From Natronorubrum texcoconense (lineage in GTDB: Archaea > Halobacteriota > Halobacteria > Halobacteriales > Natrialbaceae), in NCBI RefSeq assembly GCF_900100335.1, contig NZ_FNFE01000002.1:744001-808000 (forward strand): a stretch of 64,000 nucleotides of DNA. The letters run 5' to 3'. This document shows, piece after piece, positions 27,056-36,069 of the stretch; position 1 is the first letter of the stretch, and every line of letters begins with the position of its first letter. The notes under the pieces were generated by a model. The model saw only the letters and a list, made by a program, of their open reading frames with translations. It did no database searches and was not told the DNA's origin. The translations under genes were made by a program, and so were the position numbers.

Positions 27056-27097
27056 CGTCCTGCGATCGGGTGTACAGTGACGCTCAGTGGCTACTAT
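27056..27097 (+). repeat. Dispersed 42-bp repeat, copy 1
   Basis: Matches 58833-58874 at 38 of 42 bases in the same orientation; flanks do not match. Core bases include CGTCCTGCGATCG and GTGGCTACTAT. It lies in the decayed zone between 27.02 and 27.32 kb, where I see only gene fragments. Confidence 0.55.
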
Positions 27098-27322
27098 AAA
27101 TGATGAGGTCGATTCCATCGGAAAGTAACTGTACGCATTCACCGACTTCCAACAAGACGTTCTCGAACAGGCCTCACACGAACTCCTACACCACTAACAT
27201 CGATCCATAGATACACGGAGATAATAGCCGGCAAAGACGTCGGATCGCTGTCCGAGCAACAAAAGTTACTGGCACAGACTGCACTTCGGACGGCTACTGA
27301 ACTTGGTGCCGCCCTTGAGACC

Positions 27323-27562
27323 CTAATGTCGGCGTTTGATGGGCGGATCACGGAGGTTCGGGAACAAGAAAATCGCCCGAGCGCTGGTCAGCCAGCAGTC
27401 TTCGGGTCGGGTGATGGTCCATTTCTCCTCCTTGATATCGATGGGGTAATCGCCGACCCCTTGGCAGAACACCTCCGCGATATCGGGTACCTCGATCGGC
27501 GGCGTGAACACCAGCTCGGGGTGGACGAGAGTGATCTCGGCGATGACCCTCGAGTCACCCAT
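27323..27562 (-). CDS. Short hypothetical protein, possibly the N-terminal remnant of a larger regulator
   Basis: 79 residues beginning MGDSRVIAEITLVHPELVFT and ending LFPNLRDPPIKRRH. The opening resembles N-termini of haloarchaeal HTH-10 (Bat-like) regulators (IAEhxLxHPxLxLxPT), but the rest does not continue as that family, and no HTH is present. The DNA is AT-richer than the amidohydrolase next to it. An AT-rich run with TTTTCATAG lies 20-30 bases upstream, so expression is possible. The opposite strand also carries an open frame. Real gene versus remnant is undecided. Confidence 0.3.
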   Translation of the reverse strand: MGDSRVIAEITLVHPELVFTPPIEVPDIAEVFCQGVGDYPIDIKEEKWTITRPEDCWLTSARAIFLFPNLRDPPIKRRH

Positions 27563-27639
27563 AGCGGCGGCTTCGATACCGCGAACTATGAAAATTGGAC
27601 CCGGCAGACGCCCGTCTCTCGGATCGAAACGGCTCACCG

Positions 27640-29205
27640 CTACCCGCCGCCGTCGAAAACGATCTCGCCGTCGACCACGGTCGTCGCCACGTCGATCTCG
27701 TCGATCCGTTCGGAGCGGTCCCACGGCGACTCCTCGAGCACCACCAGATCCGCTCGCTTGCCGACCTCGAGCGTTCCGAGTCGGTCCTCGTCGAACCCGG
27801 CGTAGGCCGCGCCGCGCGTGTAGGCTCGCAGCGCCTCGGTGACCGACAGCCGTTGGGCCTCGGTGCCCGCGTTCACCGCGTACTGGACCCCGAGCAGGGG
27901 ATCGAGGGGCATGCAGTCGGAACCGAAAGCCAGGGGGACGTCCGCCTCGAGCACCCCCCGAATCCGATTCGTTCGGTTCCGACGCTCCCGACCGAGTCGC
28001 TGATCGTAGAGCCCGCCCTCGTCGGCCCAGCGGTGGAAATTCGGCTGCATCGACGCCACGATTCCGGCCTCGGCCATTCGCTCGAGGTGGTCGTCCGTCA
28101 CCAACTCCGCGTGTTCGATTCGGTGGCGCGCCGTGGCCGCGTTGGGGGTCTCCTCGAGGAGCGACAGCGTCTCCTCGATCGCTTCGTCGCCGATGGCGTG
28201 GACGCAAATCTGAAACCCCTCGTCGCTAGCTCGGTCGGTCACGGATGCGAGTTCGTCTGGGTCGACGACCCACTGGCCGCGCGCGTCGTCGCCGTCTCCG
28301 TCCGTCTCGGCGTCCGCGTACGGCTCCCGAACTCTGGCCGTTCGACTTCCGAAACTCCCGTCGGAGAAGGACTTGATCGCGCCCGTCCGCACCCGGTCGC
28401 CGCCGGCGTTCGTCGGCAGGCCGACGTCGACGAGCGACTCGAGGTGGTCGCTCCAGTAGTCGAGCCGAACCCGTATCGGGAGCTCGTCGTCGGCCGCCAG
28501 TTCGCGGTAGACCTGCGGCGCCCTCGAGCCGCGAACCTTGTCGTGGACGCCGGTGACGCCGAGTTCCACGGCGTGTGCCATCGCCGCGGTGAGCACCTCG
28601 CGCATCTCCTCGCGGTCCGCCGTCAGTTTCGATCTGACTGCCTCGGCAGCGTCTTCGACCGCAACTCCGGTCGGCTCGCCGTCCGCGTACCGGAGATCGT
28701 CGTCGGGCAGGTCGTCCGCGAACGCCTCGAGCGCGGCCGTGTTCAGCGACACCGTGTGGAGATCGACGCGCAGCGCGACGACGGGGCGTTCCTCGCTGAC
28801 TCGATCGAGTTCCTCGCGCGTGAGCGGCTGCGTCCGCGATCCGTTCCACGAACTCTCGTCGTAGCCGAAGCCGAGGACGTGCTCGCGGTCGGGATCCTCC
28901 CCGGCCTGTTGGCTCAGGAGCTCGACGCACGAGTCGGCGCTGTCGGCGCTCGAGAGATCCGCGTGGACCAGGTGCTGTCCCAGTTGCTCCATGTGCGTGT
29001 GGGCGTCGATGAAGCCGGGAAGGGCGACTCGACCGTCGCAGTCGAGAACGTCGGTTTCGACGCCCTCGAGGAACGTGAGCTCGTCGGCGTCGCCGAGACG
29101 GACGATCTCGCCGTCGCGGACGGCGACGGCCTCGTAGACGGTGTCGGGGTCGGTGAGGGTGTGAACCTCCGCGTTGGTAATGATGAGGTCGGCGGCCGCT
29201 GTCAT
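27640..29205 (-). CDS. Amidohydrolase family protein (YtcJ-like, amidohydrolase 3)
   Basis: 521 residues, metal-dependent hydrolase. GFIDAHTHMEQLG (about 62-74) gives the first metal histidines, CVHAIGDEAIEE and RIEHAELV give the later ones, and FGSDCMPLDP the catalytic Asp. The N- and C-terminal strands (LIITNAEVHTL, GKRADLVVLEESPW, TTVVDGEIVF) make the usual beta-sandwich. It probably cleaves an amide or related bond in a cyclic or acyl substrate; family members are largely uncharacterised. ATG 29205 chosen; the longer frame upstream has no family match. Confidence 0.88.
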   Translation of the reverse strand: MTAAADLIITNAEVHTLTDPDTVYEAVAVRDGEIVRLGDADELTFLEGVETDVLDCDGRVALPGFIDAHTHMEQLGQHLVHADLSSADSADSCVELLSQQAGEDPDREHVLGFGYDESSWNGSRTQPLTREELDRVSEERPVVALRVDLHTVSLNTAALEAFADDLPDDDLRYADGEPTGVAVEDAAEAVRSKLTADREEMREVLTAAMAHAVELGVTGVHDKVRGSRAPQVYRELAADDELPIRVRLDYWSDHLESLVDVGLPTNAGGDRVRTGAIKSFSDGSFGSRTARVREPYADAETDGDGDDARGQWVVDPDELASVTDRASDEGFQICVHAIGDEAIEETLSLLEETPNAATARHRIEHAELVTDDHLERMAEAGIVASMQPNFHRWADEGGLYDQRLGRERRNRTNRIRGVLEADVPLAFGSDCMPLDPLLGVQYAVNAGTEAQRLSVTEALRAYTRGAAYAGFDEDRLGTLEVGKRADLVVLEESPWDRSERIDEIDVATTVVDGEIVFDGGG

Positions 29206-29319
29206 AGCAGCAAGCGTGCAGGCGAAGGGCAAAACAGTTGGGTCCGCCGATCCATCTCCGGAGATGCTGAAACTGCATCTCAGCACAAGGTTGACCTGTG
29301 AGCCCGTGGAATTGGCCGT

Positions 29320-29712
29320 ATGATCGACCGCGATGGCCGGATCGTCTTCGGCTCGCTCCTGGTGTTCGTCGTCGCCCTCACGGGCTCGAACATCGCGGAA
29401 CACCAGTTCGGGGCGTCGCTGCACGATCATCCGGTACTGTCGTTTCTCGTGTTCGGCGGCGTCGCCGTGGTCGGCCCGCAGCTCTACCTCGCCGCGACCG
29501 AAGAGGAGCCGTGGTCTCGAGAACGGGTTCAGTTCGTGACGGTCGCGACGGCCGTCTTCGCGACCCTGTTCGCCGCCGACGCGGCCGGGATGTGGTATCT
29601 GGTGCTCGCGTCGGTCGGTGCGGGCTCGCTGTTCGCGCTCGTCTGCTACGAGGTGCTCCGGTGGCACCGGATGACGGTCGACGAGGTCCGACCGCCGCCG
29701 ACTGACCCATAG
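29320..29712 (+). CDS. Four-helix membrane protein, tandem paralogue 1
   Basis: 130 residues with four hydrophobic segments (about 8-24, 38-56, 68-88, 92-112). The pattern DGRIVFGSLLVFVVAL ... LSFLVFGGVAVVGPQLYLA ... ATAVFATLFA repeats in the next gene, so the two arose by tandem duplication. No family recognised. Confidence 0.65.
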   Translation: MIDRDGRIVFGSLLVFVVALTGSNIAEHQFGASLHDHPVLSFLVFGGVAVVGPQLYLAATEEEPWSRERVQFVTVATAVFATLFAADAAGMWYLVLASVGAGSLFALVCYEVLRWHRMTVDEVRPPPTDP

Positions 29713-29785
29713 CGGGCGGTCCGACCCGCGGCGGATCGGCCGAGAATGACAGAACTACTAACTGTCTTCGGTCGAACACGTTGGT

Positions 29786-30178
29786 ATGGTCTCCCGCGAA
29801 AACCGCGTCATTCTCGGCTCGTTTCTCCTCCTCGTCGTCGCAGTCGCCGCCATTGCTGCCGCAGAGCAGTGGCTGGACCTTCGGTACGGCGACAATTCGC
29901 TGCTCGCGTTCCTCCTGTTTGCCGGGATAGCCGTGGCCGTTCCGCAGCTCTATCTCGCGAGGACCGACACCGACGTCGACCCGCGGAGTAGGGTTCGATT
30001 CGCCGTGATCGCCACGATGGTGTTCGCGGCGATGTTCGCGGAGTCGACGGCCGACTTCCAGAGCCAACTGATTCTGGCGATCGCCGGCGGTTCGTTCCTC
30101 GTGCTCGTCGCCGCCGAGTTCGTCCTGGGGTATCGCGGGTCGGCGGCCGGCGGTGCGGGAGCCGATCTCGATCGATAA
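29786..30178 (+). CDS. Four-helix membrane protein, tandem paralogue 2
   Basis: 130 residues, same length as its neighbour. Shared landmarks are RVILGSFLLLVVAV, LAFLLFAGIAVAVPQLYLAR and IATMVFAAMFAE in the same order. It lies 73 bases after paralogue 1. The conserved PQLYLA between helices 2 and 3 is the most constant part. Function unknown. Confidence 0.65.
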   Translation: MVSRENRVILGSFLLLVVAVAAIAAAEQWLDLRYGDNSLLAFLLFAGIAVAVPQLYLARTDTDVDPRSRVRFAVIATMVFAAMFAESTADFQSQLILAIAGGSFLVLVAAEFVLGYRGSAAGGAGADLDR

Positions 30179-30340
30179 GCGATTGCGTTCGGTCGGCGAC
30201 GGGACGACTCGAGACCGTGCTCATCCGCCGGCGAGACGATTCGAGGCCGCGCTCGATCCTCGAGAGTGTCGATTCGCCGGCCCGTCCTCGAGCCACGACG
30301 ATCAGCAACCCTTAGGACCGACCCCCGTCTTGGCCAACGC

Positions 30341-31588
30341 ATGACAGACCCCGAGGAGCTCGCGGCGAAGGTGCGCGAGGGCGAGCTTCGCATTCACGAA
30401 CTCGAGGAGCACGCAGACCACGATACCGCGGCCGAGGCCCGCCGGCTGTACGTCGAACGCGAAACCGGGACGGATCTCGAGTCGATCGGCGACTACACGT
30501 TCCCCGCCGAGCGGGCGGAGCCGAACATCGAGAACATGATCGGCGCGGCCCAGATTCCGATGGGGATCGTGGGACCGGTCGACGTCAACGGCGAGGAGAC
30601 CGGCGCGAGCGGCGGTGCCGCCGACGGCGAACACTACCTGCCACTGGCAACGACCGAGGGCGCGCTGCTCGCGTCGGTCAACCGCGGGCTCGGCGTGATC
30701 CGCACCGCCGGCGGCGCCGACGCTCGCGTGACCAAAAACGGGATGACTCGAGCACCCGTCTTCCGCGTGAAGGGGGTCGCGGAGGCCGCCGAAACCGTCG
30801 AGTGGGTTAACGACAATTTCGACGCGCTGGCCGAGGCCGCCGAGTCGACCACGAGCCACGGCGAACTGCTCGACGTCGAGCCGTACGTCGTCGGCGACTC
30901 CGTCTACCTGCGCTTCGCCTACGACACGAAAGACGCGATGGGGATGAACATGGCCACCATCGCGACCGGCGAGGCCTGCGAGATCGTCGAGAGCGAGACC
31001 CCTGCCTCCTTGGTCGCCCTCTCCGGGAACCTCTGTTCCGACAAGAAACCCGCCGCGATCAACGCCGTCGAGGGACGGGGCCGCTCGGTGACGGCCGACG
31101 TGCTGATTCCCGGCGAACTCGTCGAGGAGCGCCTGCACACCACCGCCGACGCAATCGCCGAGGCCAACACCCGCAAGAACCTCACCGGCAGCGCCAAGGC
31201 CGGCAGTCTGGGCTTCAACGCTCACGCGGCCAACGTCGTCGCCGCGGCCTTCCTCGCGACCGGCCAGGACGAGGCCCAGGTCGTCGAGGCCGCGAACACG
31301 ATCACGACGATGGACGCCCGGCAGCGCGAGGACGGGACGACCGACCTCTACGCCAGCGTCTCGCTCGCCTCCCTCGAGGTCGGCACCGTCGGCGGCGGCA
31401 CGAAACTGCCGACGCAGTCCGAAGCGCTCGAGATTCTCGGTCTTCGCGGCGGCGGCGAGCCGGCGGGCTCGAACGCCGACGCGCTCGCGGAGATCATCGC
31501 CGTCGGCGCGTTAGCCGGCGAACTCTCCCTGCTCGCGGCGCTGGCCTCGCGTCATCTGGCCAGCGCACACGAAGATCTGGGTCGCTAA
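30341..31588 (+). CDS. hmgA: 3-hydroxy-3-methylglutaryl-CoA reductase (NADPH), class I
   Basis: 415 residues. It reduces HMG-CoA to mevalonate, the committed step to archaeal isoprenoid lipids. ENMIGAAQIPMGIVGP (about 61-76), the catalytic Glu in TTEGALLAS, Lys in SDKKPAAIN, Asp in KDAMGMNMATIATG, GTVGGGTKL, and a C-terminal His in SRHLASAHEDLG are all present. ATG 30341 begins the family N-terminus; CTTA at about 30311 is a possible TATA remnant 28 bases before it. Confidence 0.96.
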   Translation: MTDPEELAAKVREGELRIHELEEHADHDTAAEARRLYVERETGTDLESIGDYTFPAERAEPNIENMIGAAQIPMGIVGPVDVNGEETGASGGAADGEHYLPLATTEGALLASVNRGLGVIRTAGGADARVTKNGMTRAPVFRVKGVAEAAETVEWVNDNFDALAEAAESTTSHGELLDVEPYVVGDSVYLRFAYDTKDAMGMNMATIATGEACEIVESETPASLVALSGNLCSDKKPAAINAVEGRGRSVTADVLIPGELVEERLHTTADAIAEANTRKNLTGSAKAGSLGFNAHAANVVAAAFLATGQDEAQVVEAANTITTMDARQREDGTTDLYASVSLASLEVGTVGGGTKLPTQSEALEILGLRGGGEPAGSNADALAEIIAVGALAGELSLLAALASRHLASAHEDLGR

Positions 31589-31627
31589 GCGAACCGCCGA
31601 CCGGAGCGGCGTTCGAGAAATCGTCGC

Positions 31628-31984
31628 TCAGCCGGCTATCTCGCGCTCCGCCCTTCGCGCTCGGATCGTCACGAGCGCGATGTACGCTCCACCGACGACG
31701 AGCAACAGGTAGCCGCCGAGCACCTGAAGGGCGCTCGCGGCCGGAGCGACCAGAACCAGTCCGACCGCCGCGACGGCGTGAGCGACGGCGAAATCTCGAC
31801 GCCCGTACGCGCCGTGGAGAACGGCGATGGCGGCGAACGTCGCGGCGAACGCGCCGATAGCCAGCATCGTCGGGTCGAGTCCGAGAATCGTCTCGTCGAT
31901 GTACCTGCCGTACGCGAAGAAGGCGAGCGCGGCGATCGTTCCGACACCGATCGCCGTCCCCTGCACGTCCACCGTCTCGTCCAT
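31628..31984 (-). CDS. Four-helix membrane protein, unknown
   Basis: 118 residues. Hydrophobic segments lie at about 10-26, 38-56, 65-82 and 85-105 (LQVLGGYLLLVVGGAYIALV). The end is basic (RARRAERE), so the C-terminus is probably inside. It converges on hmgA. No family recognised. Confidence 0.55.
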   Translation of the reverse strand: MDETVDVQGTAIGVGTIAALAFFAYGRYIDETILGLDPTMLAIGAFAATFAAIAVLHGAYGRRDFAVAHAVAAVGLVLVAPAASALQVLGGYLLLVVGGAYIALVTIRARRAEREIAG

Positions 31985-32050
31985 ATGCTCGACGTTGGGA
32001 CGCGCGGTGCAAAGCCCTGACGTTCCGCTCGGTACCCTGTCAGCATCCGA

Positions 32051-32575
32051 CTACAGCGATCGGTATCGGCCGCCGCTCTCGCTCACCCCGCCGCGCCGGA
32101 CCAGTTTCTCGAGCGCGTTTCGGGCGTAGTCGGCCGACACGCCGCGCTCGCCAGCGTACTCGATAACCTCGTCCTCGGTCGGTCGATCCAATTCCTCGAG
32201 CGCTCGTTTGACGATTTCTTTCTTGCTCCCGCTGCGACTCGGCTGGCGCGGGTCGCGGTCGCCGGCGGCTTCGACCTCGTCGACGTCCAGTCCGGACTCC
32301 TCGAGGTACTCCTCGTCGTCGACGACCCCCTCGGCGACGTCGTCCTCGAGGGCGTCGAACGAGTCCAGTTTCGCGAAGGCCTCGCCCTCGCCCTGCCGAC
32401 TCGCGAGCATCGAGGCGCGGACGTCGCGGGCGTGTCCGGCGTCTTCGGTCTCGACAAACTTCTTGCGCTTCTTGTAGCCCCGACGCGAGCCACAGCGGGG
32501 ACACTGCGTGGTCTCCGAGCGCCCCTCGATGATCCAGAGGTTCGAACACTCGCTACAGCCGACGACGGCGTACAT
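32051..32575 (-). CDS. Zinc-ribbon protein (DUF5817-like) with C-terminal winged helix
   Basis: 174 residues. The N-terminal zinc ribbon has CSECSNLW and CPRCGSRRGYKKRKK (two CxxC knuckles, residues about 7-30), the DUF5817 pattern of haloarchaea. A long acidic middle follows. Residues about 122-172 (KEIVKRALEELDRPTEDEVI ... NALEKLVRRGGV) form a winged helix. It is likely a nucleic-acid-binding protein; homologues are sometimes named replication protein H. ATG 32575 chosen as the ribbon begins at once. Confidence 0.75.
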   Translation of the reverse strand: MYAVVGCSECSNLWIIEGRSETTQCPRCGSRRGYKKRKKFVETEDAGHARDVRASMLASRQGEGEAFAKLDSFDALEDDVAEGVVDDEEYLEESGLDVDEVEAAGDRDPRQPSRSGSKKEIVKRALEELDRPTEDEVIEYAGERGVSADYARNALEKLVRRGGVSESGGRYRSL

Positions 32576-32767
32576 GTCACAGTGTGTGGCAGCCGACCTG
32601 TTGAACGCGTCGGTTCGATCGATACCAGCGCGTCGAGCCGCCGCTCGATAGCCGAGAGCCGTCTTCCCGGTGGCTCGTCGGCGGTGTACGCTGTCCATCC
32701 GTACCGCTTCGTGTCATTCGTCTATCTCGATGGTAGGTTATTCCTATTATCAACGTGTATTCGAGGT

Positions 32768-34141
32768 ATGGGGTCACACGTTTCCCGGCGGCGAGCGCTC
32801 GAGGTCGGCGCAGTCGTCGGCACGATCGGTGTGGCTGGTTGCTTCGACCCTCAGATGGAGTCCGACGACGAGGCGGAGTCGCCGACCGAATCGGAACCCG
32901 GCGACGACGGCTGGGGGACCTTCCGCGGCGATTCGCGACTGACCGGAGTCGCTCCGGCCGAGGCGGCTCCGGGCGAATCGCTCGCGGTCGACTGGCGCGT
33001 GGACGGCGCGGACGTCGCGGCCGAGCGAGACGCGTCGCTCGAGGGGCCGATCACCGTCACGGTCGTCTCCTCGCCCGTGGTAGCGGACGAGTCGGTCGTC
33101 GTGACCGTCGAGTGCGTCGACGAGTCGACGGACGATCTGCTCACGACGCTGCTGGCGATCGACGTCGAATCTGGCGAGATCGAGTGGGCAATCGGGATCG
33201 AAAGCCGCGAGGGACGAGTGCTCGATCCCGTCGTTTCCGATAGCCACGAGGCGATCGGGGTGGTCCACTGGACCGACGACGGTGGTCGACTCTCGCTGAT
33301 CGACGCCGAGAGCGGCGAGCTTCGCGACGAACGGGCGCTCGAGCGACCGAGCCAGCCGACGATGGCCGACGGAACGCTCTACGTCGACGGGACGAGCGTC
33401 GTCTCGAGTGATCTGTCCGACGGGGACGGCCTGTCGGAGGGAGGCGACCCGTCGAACGGAAACGGATGGGAGATCGAGTTGGGAACCGAGGCGGCGCCGG
33501 CGGCTCGTCTCACCGTCACCGACGACTCCGTGCTGGCTCCTCGGGGAGACGGACTCGTCGCCCTCGAGCGCGAGGACGGAACCCATCGTTGGGACGTGTC
33601 GTTCGTCGCCTCGGACGGCACCGAACGGGTCCCCTCCGGCGTGACCGCCCCGGTCGTCGGTGACGAGTCGGCGTACTGCGCCGGCGACCACGACGCGCTC
33701 GGGGAGTACCAGCCGTCGCCGCTGATCGCGCTCGATCCGGACGACGGCGAGGAACGGTGGCAATTCCGGCCCGGCTCCGACGACGGCGCGTTCGGCGGCG
33801 TCTACGGCTACCCGATCGAACGTGACGGCATCGTCTACGCCGTCGGCCTCGAGACAGGAGACCCGGACGCGGAGTCGCTCGAGGACGAGTTCTCCCTGTT
33901 CGCCGTCGACGACGGTGACCTCGTCTGGCAGGTCGACGTCGGACCGACGCTCGCTCCCGTCGCCGCTGACGACGCCCTCTACGTGCCGACCGCAGCGGGC
34001 GTTTCGGTCTACGGAACCGGCGGCGAACGACGTGATGAGGTCGACCTCGGGTCGTCGCCGAACCCCTATCGCTCGCCGGCGATCACTGACGGCCGACTGA
34101 TCGTTCCGACGGACGACGGACTGGTCGCAATCGGCGATTGA
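32768..34141 (+). CDS. PQQ-like beta-propeller lipoprotein
   Basis: 457 residues. A twin-arginine lipobox signal (HVSRRRALEVGAVVG, GVAGC with Cys about 26) is followed by an acidic tether, then WGTFRGDSRLTG and repeated blades such as LLAIDVESGEIEW, LSLIDAESGEL, LVALEREDGTHRW and LIALDPDDGEERW. It is outside-facing and lipid-anchored. Related in style to the protein at 6866-8524 but with a different anchor (N-terminal lipid instead of a C-terminal sortase-like tail). Ligand unknown. ATG 32768 begins the signal. Confidence 0.87.
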   Translation: MGSHVSRRRALEVGAVVGTIGVAGCFDPQMESDDEAESPTESEPGDDGWGTFRGDSRLTGVAPAEAAPGESLAVDWRVDGADVAAERDASLEGPITVTVVSSPVVADESVVVTVECVDESTDDLLTTLLAIDVESGEIEWAIGIESREGRVLDPVVSDSHEAIGVVHWTDDGGRLSLIDAESGELRDERALERPSQPTMADGTLYVDGTSVVSSDLSDGDGLSEGGDPSNGNGWEIELGTEAAPAARLTVTDDSVLAPRGDGLVALEREDGTHRWDVSFVASDGTERVPSGVTAPVVGDESAYCAGDHDALGEYQPSPLIALDPDDGEERWQFRPGSDDGAFGGVYGYPIERDGIVYAVGLETGDPDAESLEDEFSLFAVDDGDLVWQVDVGPTLAPVAADDALYVPTAAGVSVYGTGGERRDEVDLGSSPNPYRSPAITDGRLIVPTDDGLVAIGD

Positions 34142-34210
34142 CGGCCGCGGTGGTGCGGTCCGTTCACCGCTTGAGGAGCCTTTTTCTCCCCGGATGCCGA
34201 CGCAGACGCT

Positions 34211-34552
34211 ATGGAACGGATTTCCCTCGACGACCTCGAGCCGTCCGAAGCCGCCGACGGCGTCCACCTGACCCTGATGGCCGGCGCCGACTCGATGAAC
34301 GTCCAGCACTTCGAGATCGAACCCGGTGCGGCGGTCGAAGAACACAGCCACCCCAACGAACAAACGGGATTCATCTACGAAGGCGAACTCGTCTTCCGCA
34401 GCGACGGTGAGGAGGTCGTCTGCGGTCCCGGCGACTCCTACGCGATTCCGGGGGATCAGCCCCACGCCGCCGAGAACCGCGGGGACGAGACGGTTCGGGG
34501 CGTCGACATCTTCAGCCCGCCGCGGGAAAATCCGAGCTGGCAATCCGACTAG
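34211..34552 (+). CDS. Single-domain cupin
   Basis: 113 residues, a beta-barrel cupin. Motif 1 is VEEHSHPNEQTGFIYEGEL with metal-binding HSH and Glu; motif 2 is PGDSYAIPGDQPHAAEN with the last His. Likely binds Mn, Fe or Zn; may be an enzyme or a sugar/ligand sensor. A second single-domain cupin lies at 44038-44442. Confidence 0.88.
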   Translation: MERISLDDLEPSEAADGVHLTLMAGADSMNVQHFEIEPGAAVEEHSHPNEQTGFIYEGELVFRSDGEEVVCGPGDSYAIPGDQPHAAENRGDETVRGVDIFSPPRENPSWQSD

Positions 34553-34644
34553 GACCCGGCTCCGGTCCGCGGAAGTGATGCTTTTTCACTAGTTCCACCA
34601 AAGAATACCACGGAGTTATATGCCGTAGTTCGCAAGGACAGCCG

Positions 34645-36021
34645 ATGGCAACCGAATCGAAATCCTCGGGTTCGTGGGGAGTCGGACGAGTCGGATCGTA
34701 CCTCGAGCGACTGGGGCCGACGTGGCTCGACGGGGCGATCGCGGCGGGACCGGCGACGATGGTCAGCCTGCTGGTCGCGGGCGCGAGCTTCGGCTACGCG
34801 CTGCTGTGGGTGGTCGTCCTCTCAGCGATCCTCGGCACCGTCGGCCAGTATCTCGCGATGCGGCTGGGGCTGCTCACCGAGGCTGGAATCGTCGCGGTCG
34901 TCGAGGAGCACCTCGGCTCGTTCTGGGCCTGGGTGCTCGTCGTCGACGCCGTTCTCGCCGCGGGGCTCGCCCAACTCGTGATCATGAAGACGCTGGCGGA
35001 CGTCAGCGCAACGGTCGTCGAGACGGCAGGCGTCGGTATCTCTGCGCTCGCCGATCCGCGCCTTTGGGGAGTCACCTGGGCGGTGATCCTCGCGCTCGGA
35101 CTGGCCGGCGGGGGGTATCGGCTCGCCGAGATCGGTGCGAAAGTGCTCGTCTCGCTAGTAGTGCTGGCGTTCGTCGCGTCGCTGTTCGTCGTTCCGATCG
35201 ATCCGGCTGCGGCCGCGTCCGGACTCGCTCCCGAGATGCCGGCCGGCGTCGGCGGCGCGGTCGTCGCCGCCGGCGTTCTCGGCGGTGCGGTCCACATCAC
35301 GCTTCTCACAATGCAGAGCTACACGATGCGGGCTCGCGGCTGGACGGAGGGCGACCGCGACATCGCGACCTTCGACGTCGTCAGTTCGATGCTCGTCGCC
35401 TTCGGGATCTTCAGCCTCGCCGTCTTCCTCGTCGCGGCGAGCGTGCTCCCCGACGCCGGCGTCGATCCGGCGACGCTCGACGCGATCCGGGCCGCCGAGG
35501 TCCTCGGTCCCGTCGCCGGCGAGTACGCGACGTGGCTGTTCCTCGCCGGCCTCCTCGGGGCGGCCGTCTCGACGCTGGGCGGGAACACGATCGTCCCGCC
35601 CTACCTCCTCGCCGACAAACTCGGCTGGGAGCAGTCCGTCGAGGATTCGCGCTACCGAGGGGCGATCGTCGCCGTCGCGCTCGTCTCGGCCGTCGGCGCG
35701 TTTCTCGAGGGAGCCTTCTTCGAACTGCTCGTCCTCGTGCTCGCCTTCGGCCTCGTCGGGACGCCCTTCGTCCTCGCCGTGATCCTCTATCTGCTGAACG
35801 ATCCCGACGTCGTCCCCGAGACGAACTCGCACCTGCTGAACCTCGGTGGACTCGCGCTGTTCGCCATCGCGAGCGTTCTCGCGGGCGAGTTCGTCCTCGA
35901 GGAACTCGAGACCGTCACCGAACCGACGTCGGCGTTCGTCGTGGCCTTCGCGGTCGCGATGGCGCTGGCGATCGTCGGTCTCGTCGGGCGGTACGTGCGG
36001 GAGCGATTCGGTGCCGAGTGA
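34645..36021 (+). CDS. NRAMP-related membrane transporter lacking the canonical metal motifs
   Basis: 458 residues with about eleven transmembrane helices. The first helix (AAGPATMVSLLVAGASFGYALLW) and next helices (LGTVGQYLAMRLGLLTEAG) follow the NRAMP/LeuT-fold pattern. However, the DPGN motif of helix 1 reads ATMV, and the MPH motif of helix 6 reads as GGAVHITLLTMQSYTM. The metal ligands of true Mn/Fe NRAMPs are therefore absent, and cargo may differ (Mg or a non-metal), as in known NRAMP-related branches. A TATA-like TTATATG ends near 34622, 22 bases before the ATG at 34645. Confidence 0.65.
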   Translation: MATESKSSGSWGVGRVGSYLERLGPTWLDGAIAAGPATMVSLLVAGASFGYALLWVVVLSAILGTVGQYLAMRLGLLTEAGIVAVVEEHLGSFWAWVLVVDAVLAAGLAQLVIMKTLADVSATVVETAGVGISALADPRLWGVTWAVILALGLAGGGYRLAEIGAKVLVSLVVLAFVASLFVVPIDPAAAASGLAPEMPAGVGGAVVAAGVLGGAVHITLLTMQSYTMRARGWTEGDRDIATFDVVSSMLVAFGIFSLAVFLVAASVLPDAGVDPATLDAIRAAEVLGPVAGEYATWLFLAGLLGAAVSTLGGNTIVPPYLLADKLGWEQSVEDSRYRGAIVAVALVSAVGAFLEGAFFELLVLVLAFGLVGTPFVLAVILYLLNDPDVVPETNSHLLNLGGLALFAIASVLAGEFVLEELETVTEPTSAFVVAFAVAMALAIVGLVGRYVRERFGAE

Positions 36022-36069
36022 CGTCCGTTCAAACCAATCTTCAAGCCGGTCGAGGGTAATTGATCCGCT

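Noticed and set aside
27326-27805. Plus-strand open frame starting MSAFDGRITEV
   Set aside because: It runs into the coding end of the amidohydrolase on the other strand and has no coherent family; the upstream part may be a fragment of a lost gene, but not a whole one.
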